From positions 15,446,501 to 15,510,500 of the forward strand of contig OZ059899.1 of the NCBI GenBank assembly GCA_964057225.1: 64,000 bases of DNA, in the 5' to 3' direction. A program made the position numbers and the translations under genes. Positions 48,992 through 62,181 of the stretch are shown here, in pieces (the first letter of the stretch is position 1; each line of letters opens with the position of its first letter). The notes below the pieces were generated by a model that saw only the letters and a program-made list of their open reading frames with translations, was not told the DNA's origin and made no database searches. This DNA is from Auanema rhodensis. Its lineage: Eukaryota; Nematoda; Chromadorea; Rhabditida; Rhabditidae.

Positions 48992-49690
48992 TCGTTCATT
49001 ATTAACGCAAACCATTCTCAACTTCTCATTTTACGGAAATAGAGATTGTGGGAGTTCTGGTGAAGAAGTCAAAAGATGACAAAAGCTCTCCAGAAGAATG
49101 GAACAAAGTTCAAATATTGAATATATCTTGAACAGATACATGTTGCTCGTTTATATAATAGTTTTCATTACTTTTGGATTAAATAAATTTCGAAAAGTCA
49201 TGAATGCAGCCGCTCTCATGCAAAGTTTTGCAGAAAATGAGAATTCACGTGAACACGTGAACCTGTTATTAGATCATTTTTCAAAATAATCTTTGAGCTT
49301 TCTCACAAAGAATATTGAAAAGCTTTTCAACATCATGAAATACAAAATAACTTCAAAAATTTTAATAAAATAAAAATTGAAAATTTAGTTTTATTAAAAA
49401 TTAAATAAAAACTTTATAGTTATAGATAGATAGATTTTAGTCATGAATAATATTATATTTCGTATAAATTCAAATTTTTGTTTAACACCAAGTTTAGATT
49501 AGTAGACTAGACTCTTGTTTCTCTTCTATTTATTCGTCCTTCTGCTCTCACTCATATACGTCCATCCTGCCGTGTCCACCTGATCAAAAGTTCTCAGTTA
49601 ACCTTCTCTCTCTCTCACAAAATGATAATGAAAATATAGAAAAAAATGAGAATAGTCAAACTACAATCAAAATATATATTCAAATTCTCC

Positions 49691-49749
<59 letters not shown>

Positions 49750-49902
49750 TCTCTTAAAAGAGATATAAATTTTTTGCTTTGAAATAGTTTTAAATCCAGA
49801 ACCAGTAATTATTCCTATTTATTCCTTCACAAGAACTCCCACAATCTCTATTTCCGTAAAATGAGAAGTTGAGAATGGTTTGCGTTAATAATGAACGAGG
49901 AA
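48988..49902. repeat. Inverted repeat with 78-bp near-identical arms
   Basis: Left arm 48988-49065 and right arm 49825-49902 are reverse complements with about one mismatch. Shared unique sequence includes CGTTCATTATTAACGCAAA and ACGGAAATAGAGATTGTG. Homology extends outward through flanking CT/GA tracts to ATTCAAATTCTC-like ends (about 48921 and 49966). The spacer is about 760 bp and contains a 63-codon open frame (49098-49289). It may be a foldback or MITE-like element. Confidence 0.75.
49098..49289 (+). CDS. Possible small protein between inverted-repeat arms
   Basis: A 63-codon frame with a hydrophobic stretch (YMLLVYIIVFITFGLN) and a polar C-terminal part containing MNAAALMQSFAENEN. It is not repetitive, unlike its surroundings. 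No splice signals or homologue were recognised; it may be chance. Confidence 0.2.
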   Translation: MEQSSNIEYILNRYMLLVYIIVFITFGLNKFRKVMNAAALMQSFAENENSREHVNLLLDHFSK

Positions 49903-52235
49903 GAGAGAAAAAGAGAGAGAGAGAAAGAGAAAAAGAGAGAAAGAAAGAGAGAGAGAGAGAATTTGAATATATATGGAATACATGTAGTTGGAGTAGTTGT
50001 TGTGAAATAGGATAATTTAAATGAAACAGAGAAAGGTCAAGCAGATAGACAGTTAGAGAGAAATAGAAAAGAGGGAGTGGCCTGTATAAAGGAGGAAAGA
50101 GAGAGAGAGAGTGTGTGTGTATGTGTGTATGAGTGCTTCCATATAAACTTTTTTCGAGAAAAAACTTATTTTTGGCCATAAAATCATCGAAATCTCTGCA
50201 TTTGCGCATGAATGCAGTTGGAGAATATATTTGATTGGATAGTGAGGAAGTAGTCAACACTTCATATAACGTTTAACTGTCCGTTTGACTGATATATTTA
50301 TTTTCGTTGACATTGATATTTCGTTTGTTTCGTGAAGATTGATCTTACCTGCTGAGCATGCTACTCCCTCCGTCCCTCCCTCACATTTCTCTCCACTTAA
50401 CTAATCGTGTACTTCATCATATCATTTAGCTTAACTTTTATTTATTTTCCTGCTTTTAACACAAGTTCATCATATCAATCTTTCATTCTTCTAGTGTGGT
50501 AGATATTCAAAATTGATCTCAACAGAACATTCAATCAAACAAAAAAATTGAATGTAAATAGTAAAAATAAAGAAAAAATAAATATAAAATGATGAAAATG
50601 ATATATGAAAGATGGTTCAATCATCCATTTCTTTGTTCATTTATCTTGTCTTTGAAGCTTTTAACTATTGAATCTATTTCAAGAATCAAGCAATTGGATA
50701 CTATGAATGAATATAACAACATAACAAGAAAAATCATTTAATGGAAAGAAAACGAAATTTAAACTTGAAAATTCAAAAGATTATAATGATATTGGATGAA
50801 TCATGAAGTATATAGATTTGAATTCAAAGAATTGTGGGAAAGATTGATGGTGAACATTCTCCTGAAACCGATCTCAGTTACCTGACCAGTCAAATTCTCA
50901 TCTCACTAATTCATAACTGATTTCTATAAGAGATTGAATTTCAATCAAAGTTACATGTTTGAAATCAAATATACTCTCACGTATAGCTTAAACATTAAAA
51001 ATTAGTTTAAACTGAATGATGTTAGCTTTGAACTTTGTTCGGATAAACATTACTTTTGAGAGGAAGAACACTACGACCATAGATGAACCACGATATAAGG
51101 AATTGCTACTGAGAGATTAAAACTTATCATTTTCAAATGAATATAGTCCCTTTTGAAACACTAACTATACGTATATACAGATGAAGTTATACAGATTGAA
51201 AAATATATATTCAAGCTTAGTTTATTCAAAATAAGTTGAAAACTTAGCTATGAAATTTGAACGTTAACAGATAGAAATAGAGCCCTGGGGCTAAGTACTC
51301 AAGGAATTCAACTATCCCGAAGGCAAATAGTTGGACGCCCACCCTTTTCATGAAAATGAAAATCTACAATTCCCATTTAATGATGATGTGATGAATATAA
51401 ATATGAATAAAGTATAGTGTTCAAGTAAGATAAGTTGTTTACAAAACCATTTTGGATTATTTTAAAAATTTTTGAAAACAAAATTACAAAGGTTATCGAT
51501 TAATTTCTTAATTATATAAATTATTCGATCAATAAAAAACAATTCAGTTAAATATCTTTTTGAATAAGATCGTTCAAGATGTTTCTTCGTATACTAAAAT
51601 CTTAGCTTTCAAGCTTCTTCTCTATCACAGTCTAATGCTGCTGAGTTTGAAGTCGATTCTTCATTCAACAGAATTCTTAAACATCATCTTCAAAATAATT
51701 CCTGTCCTTCATAACATTGAAAAATAATATATTTTCTAAATAGTTTATCACTACAATCTATATAATTCTAATACTAAATCTAGTTTAATATCTATTTATA
51801 AAGAAAAAAAATATAATACAAAATAAATTTACAATTGAAGACTAACTAACTGAACTAACTAAGATTTTTCTAAAATTAATTTAGAAAATGTATAACAATC
51901 AATGATTTTTCACATAAAATATTTGAAATAACTAGAAATTTTGGAAGAAAAACAATGAAAAAACATCATCTAGTCCTCCTTGTATGGCTATGCCTATGGT
52001 ATATGTATGATGATAACCTGATGTTTATACACATAAGAAGAAGAAGAAGAAGAAGATGAAGAAGAAGAGGAGGATGAGGAGGAAGAAGAGGAGGAAGCGG
52101 ACGAAAATCCTTCAAAGAATTGAAAAAACCCGCAAAATCACCGAATCTGTAGTTATGATGACCATGATTGGTCAACCCTGATTACGGTATTTCAAACAAA
52201 ACAAGGTCCGAAAGAGTGAACTACTCATCGGCGGC

Positions 52236-53837
52236 TTAGATATCACCAGAAATAAGTGTTTGACCAAATTGAAGAGGATCTCCAGCTTTGATTGAAAACT
52301 TGATGGTTGGTGGAGCTTGGAAAACCTGAAATATGCTCTTAAAAGGAGAAATACTCAAGATGTAGCTGATACCAAGACTATAGTTGATCCTAAACGGAAT
52401 TCTCCCACACGATCTCCTGAAAAGAATGGAGCATGGATTGGGACATCAGCCAGCTCAAGCTTGTCTACACGTTTACGAACAACATTAGTTCGGAGATTGG
52501 GTTCCTGAATAGAATGAGATGAGGACTGTAGAACTTGAACAGAAACTTACAGCATCAATGACAATGTCACCAACATTGGTAGCTGCAACAGCTGACATGG
52601 AGAAGAAGCCATGCTTCCAAGTTCCATTCAACACAACACGTTCGTTCAAACAGAAGAGATGAGGAACATGGCTGAGAAGAGAAGGCTTAACAGAGAGTAG
52701 AAGGCCTGAAACATAGAAATACTTCAAGTTCAAGAAAGAAGCTGAAGGTTTTACCTGGAACATGACGGCATTGTCTGGCTACCCATCTAGCTGGACTATG
52801 GAAAGCATGATAGTTTCCAGGAGCCAAGTAAATGACAACTTGATAGAGATCAAGTTCATCCTAAATTAGACAAATAGGAAGTAAACAAGGATCTGCTTCG
52901 AAGAGGACAAACCTTCTGAGATAGTTCGACGTCGCCAAGAAATGATTCAACATCATAGTCATGTCCTTTGACATATTCAATCTTTCCATCTTCAACTTTT
53001 CCAAAATGAAGTACAATTCCATCAGCTGGTGACACCTTCAATTATTTATTTTCTTTATAATTAAATAAATAAAATTATAATTAATATAACTAACCAATGA
53101 ACTATCACTTATTGGACGTGCTTCTTTCTTTAATTTTCTGTTGAAAAATTCAGAAAATGAACGATAAGCCTGAAGAAACAAAAACATTTTCTTTGAAATT
53201 ATCTTTCAATTTAACCTTCAAGTTTGGCTCAACAGCCTCTTCCATGTTGCAATCATAGATTCTTGCAAATAATCCAAGAAGAGATTCACGAATAGACATA
53301 GGTATCTCTCGATTTGCTAGACTTCCTGCAAAGCGAGAAGCAGCATTGAATGGAAGAGAAAGATAAGTTCGTATCTAAAAATTTGAAAAATTAGGAAAAA
53401 GACAAGCAAAAAGCCAAACAAACCTTCCAATTTGAATAATAATGTTTGCTATCAACTATTTCTCTCCAATCAGGAGTAAAGAGATATCCTACGTATGTGC
53501 CACCACCTACTACAACACTGGTTAATGCAAGCCATTTGATCCATTTTCCTTAAAATACAGAATCTATGCTAAGAGAAGAGAATATATTTGCTTAGATACT
53601 TTTAGGTACTGAAGCTTTCTCTATGATCTTAGCAGTAGTAGCAGTAGCAGTAGAAGTAGTAGAGGATCCTTCACTTAGAAGTTTTGAAGACGTTTTGAAA
53701 GAACGTACACTCAGAGGATTTTCCTTTAACAAACATTTCATCAATATTCATTTCATAGAACTTACTTTGAAACTTTTGAGTAATTGAGCTTTATATAGAA
53801 CTGTGCCACGAAAAACAGGACGAATAACAGAAAACAT
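52236..53837 (-). CDS. psd-1: Phosphatidylserine decarboxylase, mitochondrial
   Basis: Converts phosphatidylserine to phosphatidylethanolamine at the inner mitochondrial membrane. The minus-strand model starts [18 protein letters not shown], a basic presequence, followed by a serine/threonine-rich stretch and one membrane helix ([19 protein letters not shown]). The PSD domain follows, with [36 protein letters not shown] and the self-cleavage motif RLGSTIVL near the C-terminus, whose serine becomes the pyruvoyl cofactor. Residue order and length fit the family and all key motifs are present. The start lies only 169 bp below the SPOUT1 stop on the same strand, and an acceptor-like TTTAG abuts the ATG. 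This is the arrangement of a downstream operon gene trans-spliced in nematodes. Confidence 0.93.
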
Positions 53838-54006
53838 CTAAATCCATGTGTTTCCTAATAATAAAAAACTAATAATGGTATTAAAGGTTTATAAACCTTC
53901 AAATAAGAAACGAAAGAAAGAAAACGTGACAATTGAAAATCCATAACAATAACAGAAAAACAATAAATTTTAAACAAAAAAATAATAACAAGTAATTCAA
54001 ATTTTC

Positions 54007-55668
54007 CTATAAAAGTTGTTCCAATCTCATCGTCAACTCACTTAAGGTAACCATGACATTTTCTTCTACTCTTTCTGTGAAAGAACCTTTGTTTGGCAAG
54101 CTGTTAATCAGATAACTGAAAGCTTCCTGAAATACGGGAAATTAAAATTTGTTAATAGGAAAGAAACTGAATATCATACCTCTGGTGAGGAATATTCCCA
54201 AGATTCTTCAGTTTCGAAGACTACATCTACACCTTTCACACCTCCAAAAACCAGCAAAATTCGTCTGAATATATAAGCTTTTACTAGAAATATAGTTGAA
54301 CAAGAAACTAACAAATCGGTTAAGGTACTAATATTCAATTCACTAACTGGTTGACCTTTGGGAGATGTTCCTAATATGTAATTATATTTATCTCTATAAT
54401 ATTAATATTAATTAGTTTTAATTAATTTTAAAAACTCACTTTTTTATAATATCTTTCAAACTAGTAGCAAAACTAACAGAATATCCCCAATATGATCCTG
54501 TAGTTTCACGAACATGTTTAGCACTTGTAAGACTTCCTTTGAATTTTTTTTTGGCTGAAAATTAAAAGATTTGAGAGGTAAAGTAAAAAGGTTGAGAACT
54601 ATACCATCATGTAAATTAGAAATTTCCACAGTTACTCTTGTACCAGCAGGCAAATCAACCTCATCTACTAGTTGAAGATCCTGTAATAATAATAATAATG
54701 TTTTCTTTTGTGAAATAATCGAACCTTATCAAGACCAATATCACATAAAGGTCCTTGGCCAGCTTTTATAGGCTTATTTAGTACTATACCTTCCCTAAAT
54801 GGAATGGAAAGGTTATCACTTTTGAGATGATGATGAGCATCAAGAGGATTGAGAAGACCTGAATTTCAAAAAAATTCGATTAGAAGGAACAGTTGGAAAA
54901 TAATACCTGCAAATTTCAAAGATCTTTGTTTTGGGAACAACTGTTTTCTAAGATATTGAGGGCATTCCAAGTATTCCAAAATCTTTGCAAGAATAAAACA
55001 AGATTCAAAATTATGGTCTGAAGGTTGAATATCTCCATACCAACTTCCAGAATAGTATGAATCGATTGATCTAAATTAAGATCTTTACAATACACGAATA
55101 ACGATAGTTCTGTCTCACTCTTGAGTCAATTTTGAAGTTTCGTCATAAATAATGATTTCTTCTACACAAAACAGAGTAGCAGCACGAGCAATCTAAGATT
55201 ACATAATTATCCAATTATAACCAAACTCGTTAAACATGAGTAGCTAGAAACAAAAAAAAGAAAATCTATACCTGGCCAGCCATATATGTACGAAGTTCAC
55301 CACTTTGCCCATTATTCAAAAAAGATCCAGGAACGGCAATAGAGATGGAATAAGCAGGACCTAAACAATACTTTTTCTAGTGTTAGGTTAAGAATCGGAA
55401 TAACCTTTGGTTTCCTTTGGTTCATCTTTTTGTTTCACAATAGTTTGTTGTTCTTCATACATTCGTATAAGCTTTTCCTCACGCTTACTGGCAGTTTCTG
55501 CTTTTCCTTGAAAAAAATGTTTTATTAGCTATACATATATCTCTTCTAAGCCCTACTCTTTCTCCAATTAACTGATTCTCCTACATTACTAGGTCCTTTA
55601 TTCCTAAACAAAGTTGCTCTAAGTTTTTCTTTTTGTTTTGACGTTATTTTCTCTGGAACTTCCGTCAT
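54007..55668 (-). CDS. SPOUT1: SPOUT1/CENP-32-like RNA methyltransferase
   Basis: The minus-strand multi-exon model starts MTEVPEKITSKQKEK with a lysine-rich N-terminus (EKLIRMYEEQQTIV), then the conserved SPOUT-class domain: GELRTYMAGQIARAATLFCV, LECPQYLRK, LKFAGLLNPLDAHHHL, FREGIVLNKP, GSYWGYSVSFA and the cofactor-pocket stretch ILLVFGGVKGVDV. Order and spacing match human SPOUT1 (C9orf114/CENP-32), a putative SAM-dependent RNA methyltransferase that also supports spindle function. The N-terminus is shorter than in the human protein. It lies immediately upstream of psd-1 on the same strand and is the likely first gene of an operon. Confidence 0.9.
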
Positions 55669-56514
55669 GATTTGTCCTTAAATTAATAGCATAGGTATTT
55701 AAAATAAATTTAAAAAACAATAGATTTAAAAAAAATTAAAATTATATAAAATAATATAAAAAGCTGTATACATGAATATATTTTTAAATTTTATTCAATC
55801 GCAAGAATTCATTTTTGCGACTAATTGCGTATATTCTTGCGCAACTGTTACGTCTTTTAAATTATGTGAATATACTATATGAACATTGAATTTTATATAA
55901 TTTAATTTTCAAAGCTCAAATAGTTTATCATACTATTGTTCTTAGTTTCTATATGAATTTCAAATAATTCAAATTAAAAAAGTTTTGAAATTCATTTAAA
56001 ACATACGAGTTATGTAACTTACAGTAATTTCAATGAGGGATATTCCCCATTGTATTGTATTGAATATAATTTTTCATATAATTTTATTTATAATTTCAAA
56101 ATAGTGGATGTATTCATTATAAGTAAGTAAAGGAGATTTCTTAAATATGAATAAAATCTAAAGTTTATAATAAGTAATATAATGCATTTGTTGGCTGGAT
56201 GGGACTTAAAACGAAATTGAATATGAGTCTAAGATTACTGTAAGAAATATTACTTGTATGTTTTAACTGATATTTACATCTTTTTTTGATTTTATTATTT
56301 TAAAATTCATATAGGACTGACGATAGTAATTGATAAGAAACCTGTAAAAGCCGGAGTATCAAAAGTCGAAATGAGTCGCAAATTAAAAAAAATCTAAAGC
56401 ACTTGCTAGATAAGATTTTAATAATTTATATAGGAGCAGAAGCATTGATTGGATGCGTCAACATTAGTTTCAGGTGAGTATGAATTGTGGATTGAAAGGA
56501 AATAGATTAAGACA

Positions 56515-56551
<37 letters not shown>

Positions 56552-58270
56552 GGAATGGTTGAAATTACTCATAATGTTATTGTGTGCTTAATAGAATCAT
56601 AAAGATTCAATCATGAAAATATAGTTATGTTCTGATGAAATAGATAGTACGTGTTCGATTTTCAATGATGTGAGGATCAAGCTGGCTGCTAAGCTTTTCA
56701 AGCCAATCAATATTTATGTTTTTCAACAGATTTTAATAAGTTATATGTTATGAAGCATGTATTTCTTGTTTGTATTCATTGTGTAATATTGAAAGCTCTT
56801 CATATTGGATAGGTTATAATACAAGCTTTGGTAATAAAAGTAGTTTAATCCATTCGTTTGAACCTCACTACGTTCTGCACGACGAGAGTAAGTTACCATA
56901 GTAACCATTAAGCATACTGCGAGCATAAATAAAATTTCTTTTTCTATATAAAATCTCTATAAAAATTTATTATTTCTTTGTTTTTATATTAAACTATTCA
57001 TCTTATATTAATAGTATTGAGTTTAAATATGATTTTTCTGAATTCAAATAATCAAAACCTTAAAATGAAACATACAAAAGGGTTTTAGCCATTGTTTGAA
57101 AACTTACTTCTTCAAATTCTCATTGATTTTGTCCATATTCTAAGCTTTTGTCTCTTTCAAATGTTTTTGGCATCAATGTTCATGCTTCTTCCGAATCATC
57201 TTGAGAGTAAGTTGGAAGAAAGAGCCACACATTCCCATTAAAGCTCAAATGAATACCACAACACGTTCGAATAGAGTACAAGTCTTAACTGTATCTGATT
57301 GTTTGTGCATTTGTTGCTAAGTTAAATCTTTCTTTATTAAAAGTTTATTTGAAAATTACCTTTTTAACAGAAAAATGTTGAGAAAAGCGGAAAATGAAAA
57401 TATTTCAAAGTTTCAGACAAAAGATTATGAAGCCATGACATTTGCTCGGATTGTTTATCCGGTTTATATGGTAATGGAGATCATATTTTCTGAAACATCA
57501 ATCATTAGAGATTAATACTTTCCTATTCTTTTTGTTTGAAAAAAATGAAAATAAAAAAAGAAAAGTTATCATTCTTGCTCTCTCTCATTACCTTTCTCTT
57601 ATATGTATCCTCTTCTCTCTCTCTCTCTCCCTCTCTCTCTCTCTCTTTCTCCATCTCTCTCTTCCACTCTCTTCCTCTCACACACACCTTATCCCATTCT
57701 CCTAATCCACACAACGATTTCTTCTTTCAATCTCTCTTTTTACCATTCTTATTACTTTTATTCTTTTTTTCTCTCCATCTCTACTATGTCATAATTTCTA
57801 ATTCATTTCACAATTCTCTCATTATTATTGCATTATATCCTCCACCCCTTTTTTGTCTTTTTTTCCATCAGTAACACTTCCATCTTCATATTTTCTAAAC
57901 CATTTAACACTTCCAAGTATCGACACCGATTGAGCTTTTCACATATTGTTGGCTCATCTGCACATTTTGACGAAACTAACGCCAAACCTTCGAACGGAAT
58001 CGACTCGTTTCACTTTCCTCATCCTTTCCCTTCCATTCTTTCTCTCTCCCCCACCTCCTATCTCTCTTTCTCTCTCTTTATCTTATACATATATGTTCTC
58101 GCGGCCTCTCCTCAACATGAATATGAGATGATTCGGATGCTTTCACGCTACTGCATGTCCACATTGTCATCAACCTTCATCTAGACACTGCTTTCCTTTT
58201 AATAACTTTGCTCTCTGTTCCTTGCATCAAGAATTAGTTTTCATTGTCCTCAATCAACTTCCTTTATCGA
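55669..58270. other. Intergenic between SPOUT1 and the ELMO gene
   Basis: Divergent promoters are expected here. The region has AT-rich DNA, a GA run at 56519-56549 and a CT-rich stretch at about 57615-57665. A 46-codon frame at 57375-57515 (starting MLRKAENENISKF) follows CTTTTTAACAG and has the donor-like GGTAATGG inside. It is the only candidate exon and is unassigned. The 61-codon minus frame at 56741-56926 is unsupported. Confidence 0.5.
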
Positions 58271-59710
58271 ATGACTTCATACATATTACCCATATATAGC
58301 GCACTTGCCAAATCATCACGCATTTTTTCTGTTTTTAAAATAATTCGTCCCATGAGTGAAGAAGAGCGTAAATGGCGCGAAGAACGGGAAAAAGTACTCG
58401 ATGAATGGAGTGAGGTTAGTTTCAGATTCTAGCTTCTAACTCAGATTATGAGTGACATCATACTTGTCTGACACCCATCTATTTCTGCTTTATTTCATTC
58501 TCAAACAGCTTCTACTTGAAGATTGAACTGAAATTCCGATCCGGAACTCCAATACGCATAGAAATTACTCGAGACAGTGTTGATGATGGTAATGACATCA
58601 TCTGCGATCAACCTAATCATTGGTCCGACGATTGCATGGAAGATTCATTGATGAACAGAATATTAAATGATAATTATGATATTGAAAAGGTTATTTCCTC
58701 CTTATATAACCAGAAATATATTATAATCGTTTGATTATAGGCTACAATCAGTAATGTTCAAACAAACGATGAATTCTCTGTGAATAATCTGGTGTTTCGC
58801 TGCATATGTAAGCCATCAAGCACTTCAGTGGTCCAGAGCGAACGCCTACGTGAAGAGAAGACTTTACTTCTAGCTATGAGCAAGAGTGAGTGTAAATTAT
58901 GTTCCAGTTACACATCTTACATATAGGAGCTTATTCGCCTAAAAACCCAGACCATTGGCAACTCTTGTTGGAGTTCTATCGTTCATCTGCCAGTTTAGCA
59001 CTTGACGATCCTATGCTAGCCAATGAATGTCCTCCTCAAGGTAGTCATTGGCAAATTGTTGGATTTCAAGGTGAGAGTTCTGCATGTGTGAGCTCGTGTT
59101 TCAACGGCAAACACAACGAGATAGATAGATATGTATAGAATATGTAACGAAAATAAATATTTTCAGGTACAAATCCATCGACGGATCTACGTGGAGTAGG
59201 TCTTCTCGGCTTAGTTCAATTATACTGCTTAACGAATCTTCTCCAAGAAGAACATTTGAAAGAAATGATTATTCTATCACGCAATGAGCCAAATGTAGTT
59301 TTCTAAATCTCTCCTTACATCATGAATGTCAATCTTACTTATAGGATTTTCCATTTGCGGTCGTAGGAATCAATTTTACGGCATTATTATTAACAAAATT
59401 GAAGCGTGATGAGCTTAACAGGTTTCGCATTGCAGCATATTCTTCAAAACTTTTCCTAATTTCAGCTTGGCTAATAATTTCGGTAGTTTATTAAAGGCTA
59501 TGAATGTCTTATATAAGGGATGTTTCATACAATTCTGTAAATTATGGCAAAAAAATAATTGTACGGTTAAGGACTTCCAGCATATCTTAAACGGTAATAA
59601 TAAAATGCTTCAAGTTTCATTTAAGTATGCAAATTCATTCACACTTTTCAGCGATTTCCGCAATTTTACGAAAGGATCCTAATCATCTTGTTAAAGCTAC
59701 ACTGGCATAA
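58271..59710 (+). CDS. ELMO-domain protein, ELMOD3-like
   Basis: Eight exons (58271-58414, 58522-58689, 58741-58885, 58927-59070, 59167-59294, 59345-59421, 59466-59593, 59652-59710) sum to 993 nt (330 aa). The ELMO domain core is WQIVGFQGTNPSTDLRGVG followed by LLGLVQLYCL and FPFAVVGINFT, diagnostic for ELMOD proteins, which act as GAPs or regulators of Arf/Arl GTPases. The expected arginine region (DLRGVG) is intact. The start may be the ATG at 58271 or the one at 58352 (MSEEERKWREEREKV); the latter removes a weakly hydrophobic leader. The second acceptor (TTGAAG) is chosen because the nearer AACAG gives an immediate stop. The gene is convergent with mlc-4. Confidence 0.85.
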
Positions 59711-60086
59711 GACGTATGTTCAAGAAGATATTGGAAAAGCTCATAAATTCTCCCAAAATACGTGGTGAACCATAACAGGAATATTATGAAAAGAATTGTA
59801 AAAAGTAAAAATAAAAGAAATTCTGAGTCAGAAACTGATTCGAAATCATATATTTATGAATATCAACATAGAAAATGTGAATCAGTGACAATTTGAAATA
59901 GAAAAATTGAAACAAAAAAGAAAATTTATCGAATGTTACTGAAATGATACAGTTTGGTTATGTATACATATGAAGCGGTGTTTCTGATATAGATATATAT
60001 ATTAGTAACACATAGAAATTAGGAAAAAATTAAATTAGCGTATGTACTTAAGGCCGTCGAAGGAATGTGAAATCATTAGAAAAGGC
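59711..60086. other. Short interval between convergent genes
   Basis: 376 bp containing the 3' UTRs of the ELMO gene and mlc-4. No separate feature was seen. Confidence 0.5.
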
Positions 60087-60814
60087 TTATTGCTCATCCT
60101 TATCTTTAGTTCCATGCTTGAGCATACGAGTAAACTCGATGTAATCAAACATGCCTCCTTTGATGGGTGCGTCGCGGAAAAGCTCGTCGACCTACAACAG
60201 GAATTTCAAAATAAAGTAAAACACAAAAGAAGTGTTGATGATATAATAAAAGAAATAAGAAATGAAGTACACACCTGCTCATGAGAGTATCGATCTCCCA
60301 TACTTGTCAACAGTTCCCTTAATCGCTCTTCGTTTAACTTACCACAATTAGTTTCATCGAAACATTGGAACGCATTTCTTATAACTTCCTCAGGATCAGT
60401 ACCTAACATTGATTCAAACATTATATGGAACGAAGAAATCTTAAGCTTACCGGTTAGTTTTTCACCAAACAAAGTCAAAAACATGGTGAAGTTGATAGCT
60501 CCAGGAGCTTCATTAACCATAGCATCAAGGAATTGATCATTGACTTCCTTTCCTAAAACAACGTTTATTACAGAAAAAGTATTTTGTCGAACCTAGAGAA
60601 GCAAACATCTCTTGAAGATCTGCCTGATCAATGAATCCATCTCTATTCTGATCAATCATATTGAAAGCTTCTTTGAATTCCTAATTAAAAAAAGTAAATG
60701 ATAATACGATATATCGATAAAAACCTGAATCTGAGCCTGATCGAACATAGCGAACACATTCGAGGTGGCCCTTTGAGGGCGCTGTCTTCGGTTCACGGTC
60801 TTACGAGAAGCCAT
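60087..60814 (-). CDS. mlc-4: Non-muscle myosin regulatory light chain
   Basis: Five exons (60814-60725, 60680-60593, 60552-60451, 60402-60275, 60191-60087) sum to 513 nt (170 aa), the family's usual length. The N-terminus carries the kinase target [10 protein letters not shown], whose adjacent Thr-Ser pair is phosphorylated by Rho kinase/MLCK to activate non-muscle myosin II. EF-hand 1 (DQNRDGFID) is a canonical calcium or magnesium loop and the later EF hands are degenerate, as expected. The match to C. elegans MLC-4, needed for cytokinesis and embryonic elongation, is very close in the first 40 residues. It is divergent from the hydrolase at 62182. Confidence 0.95.
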
Positions 60815-62181
60815 CTACAAAAATTAAAAATTGAATCTTGCAACATTCTTGTAGGATATAAGGAATGAGGACGAGATATAACATCAAGATGTGCGAATAT
60901 TAAGCAAGGTCATCATAAGACAGATCGTATTAAGGATAAATCAGGAGTAATATTGTAAATATGATATACTTATCGTTTTTCATATTTCATATTTTTAAAT
61001 TTTATAGAACATACGAAGAAGAAAGAAACGAAATATGTCAATCGAGAATAAATTGATTATTTTTCTGTAATGACAAATCAAACTATTGGAGTGAAGTGTG
61101 AATGAAAGCTGTTTAAATTACAATCAAAATATGAATTGAAAACAAAATAAAAATAAAATACACACTGTAAACAACAATTATAATATGAGAAAGCAGAAAA
61201 GGTCACAGGCTATCAACTATAATTTTACTTTTTCTTCAAAATTAGCTGATAGTAATACATAAAAATTCCAGAAAACAAATACTAAAAATCTAGTTTCGTT
61301 AGAAACTTCATAAATATATTATTTTTCCTTAGAAATATCAATAAAAAATATAGAAATCTATTTTCTGATGACTTGGTTTGAGTTTGTTATGCGTGAACAG
61401 CCTGTAAGGTACGGACGGACTATCTGAAAACTGTGCGCGCCAAATCGGATTCAATCGATACCACCACCTCCTCCATTCGTTCGATCAACTAGCGAGAGAT
61501 AGGAGGTACAGGCTAAACAAAGACATCGCAGAGAAAAAGAGAAGAAGAATGATCCGAAGTAACGTTGTGGGCGCCAAGACTTGAATACGCAAAGAAAATA
61601 AAGGCCCCAAAGCGGGCTGAGTCATCCTCAAGAACGCACGAACGACAACATCACATATGATCTGTCCAAAAGCAAGAGGAGTGCAAAGAAATTACAGATA
61701 TTTACAATGATCCACGAAAATCGGTCGAGTATCTTCAAAAATAAGAAATTTCCAAGAATACTCAGAAAATAATAATATTTATCTGGAGAAAATTGGTACT
61801 AATAGTACTTGCATGCGAATACAACCGATCCCTTACGTATAAAAATTAAAATGAGTTTTAAAATGCTGATCTCTGCGTTTTCATGGTTCATGACAAAGAT
61901 AAAGTTAATGTAAAAAATTTTAAAATCGTAATTGAAAGAACAATCACATGTAGTTTGAGTTGAAGAAATTAAGATGTGATAAGCTATCTTTGAATGAACT
62001 TTGAAGTCTCTTTGCTGCAAAACATGTTCAACGAGAGAGTCAGTTCAGTACGTGCTGGTGAATTATTTCAATCGATCTAACTGCTATTAGTTTTCTGTTT
62101 TTCTTTCAGTGAAATCCTTTTGCTTTCCTAATGTTTCTTAAATTTTTGAATAAATTAGCGATTAACAAAATCACATTTAAG
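60815..62181. other. Divergent intergenic region of mlc-4 and the hydrolase gene
   Basis: 1.37 kb, mostly AT-rich with a less AT-rich part at about 61380-61700 that includes TGAGTCA (AP-1-like) near 61617. No gene was recognised. It presumably contains both promoters. Confidence 0.5.

Noticed and set aside
49790-50260. A 156-codon minus-strand frame
   Set aside because: It combines CT-repeat translation with the inverted-repeat arm; no splice or domain evidence.
60042-60284. A plus-strand frame over mlc-4
   Set aside because: Antisense shadow of the mlc-4 last exons and intron.
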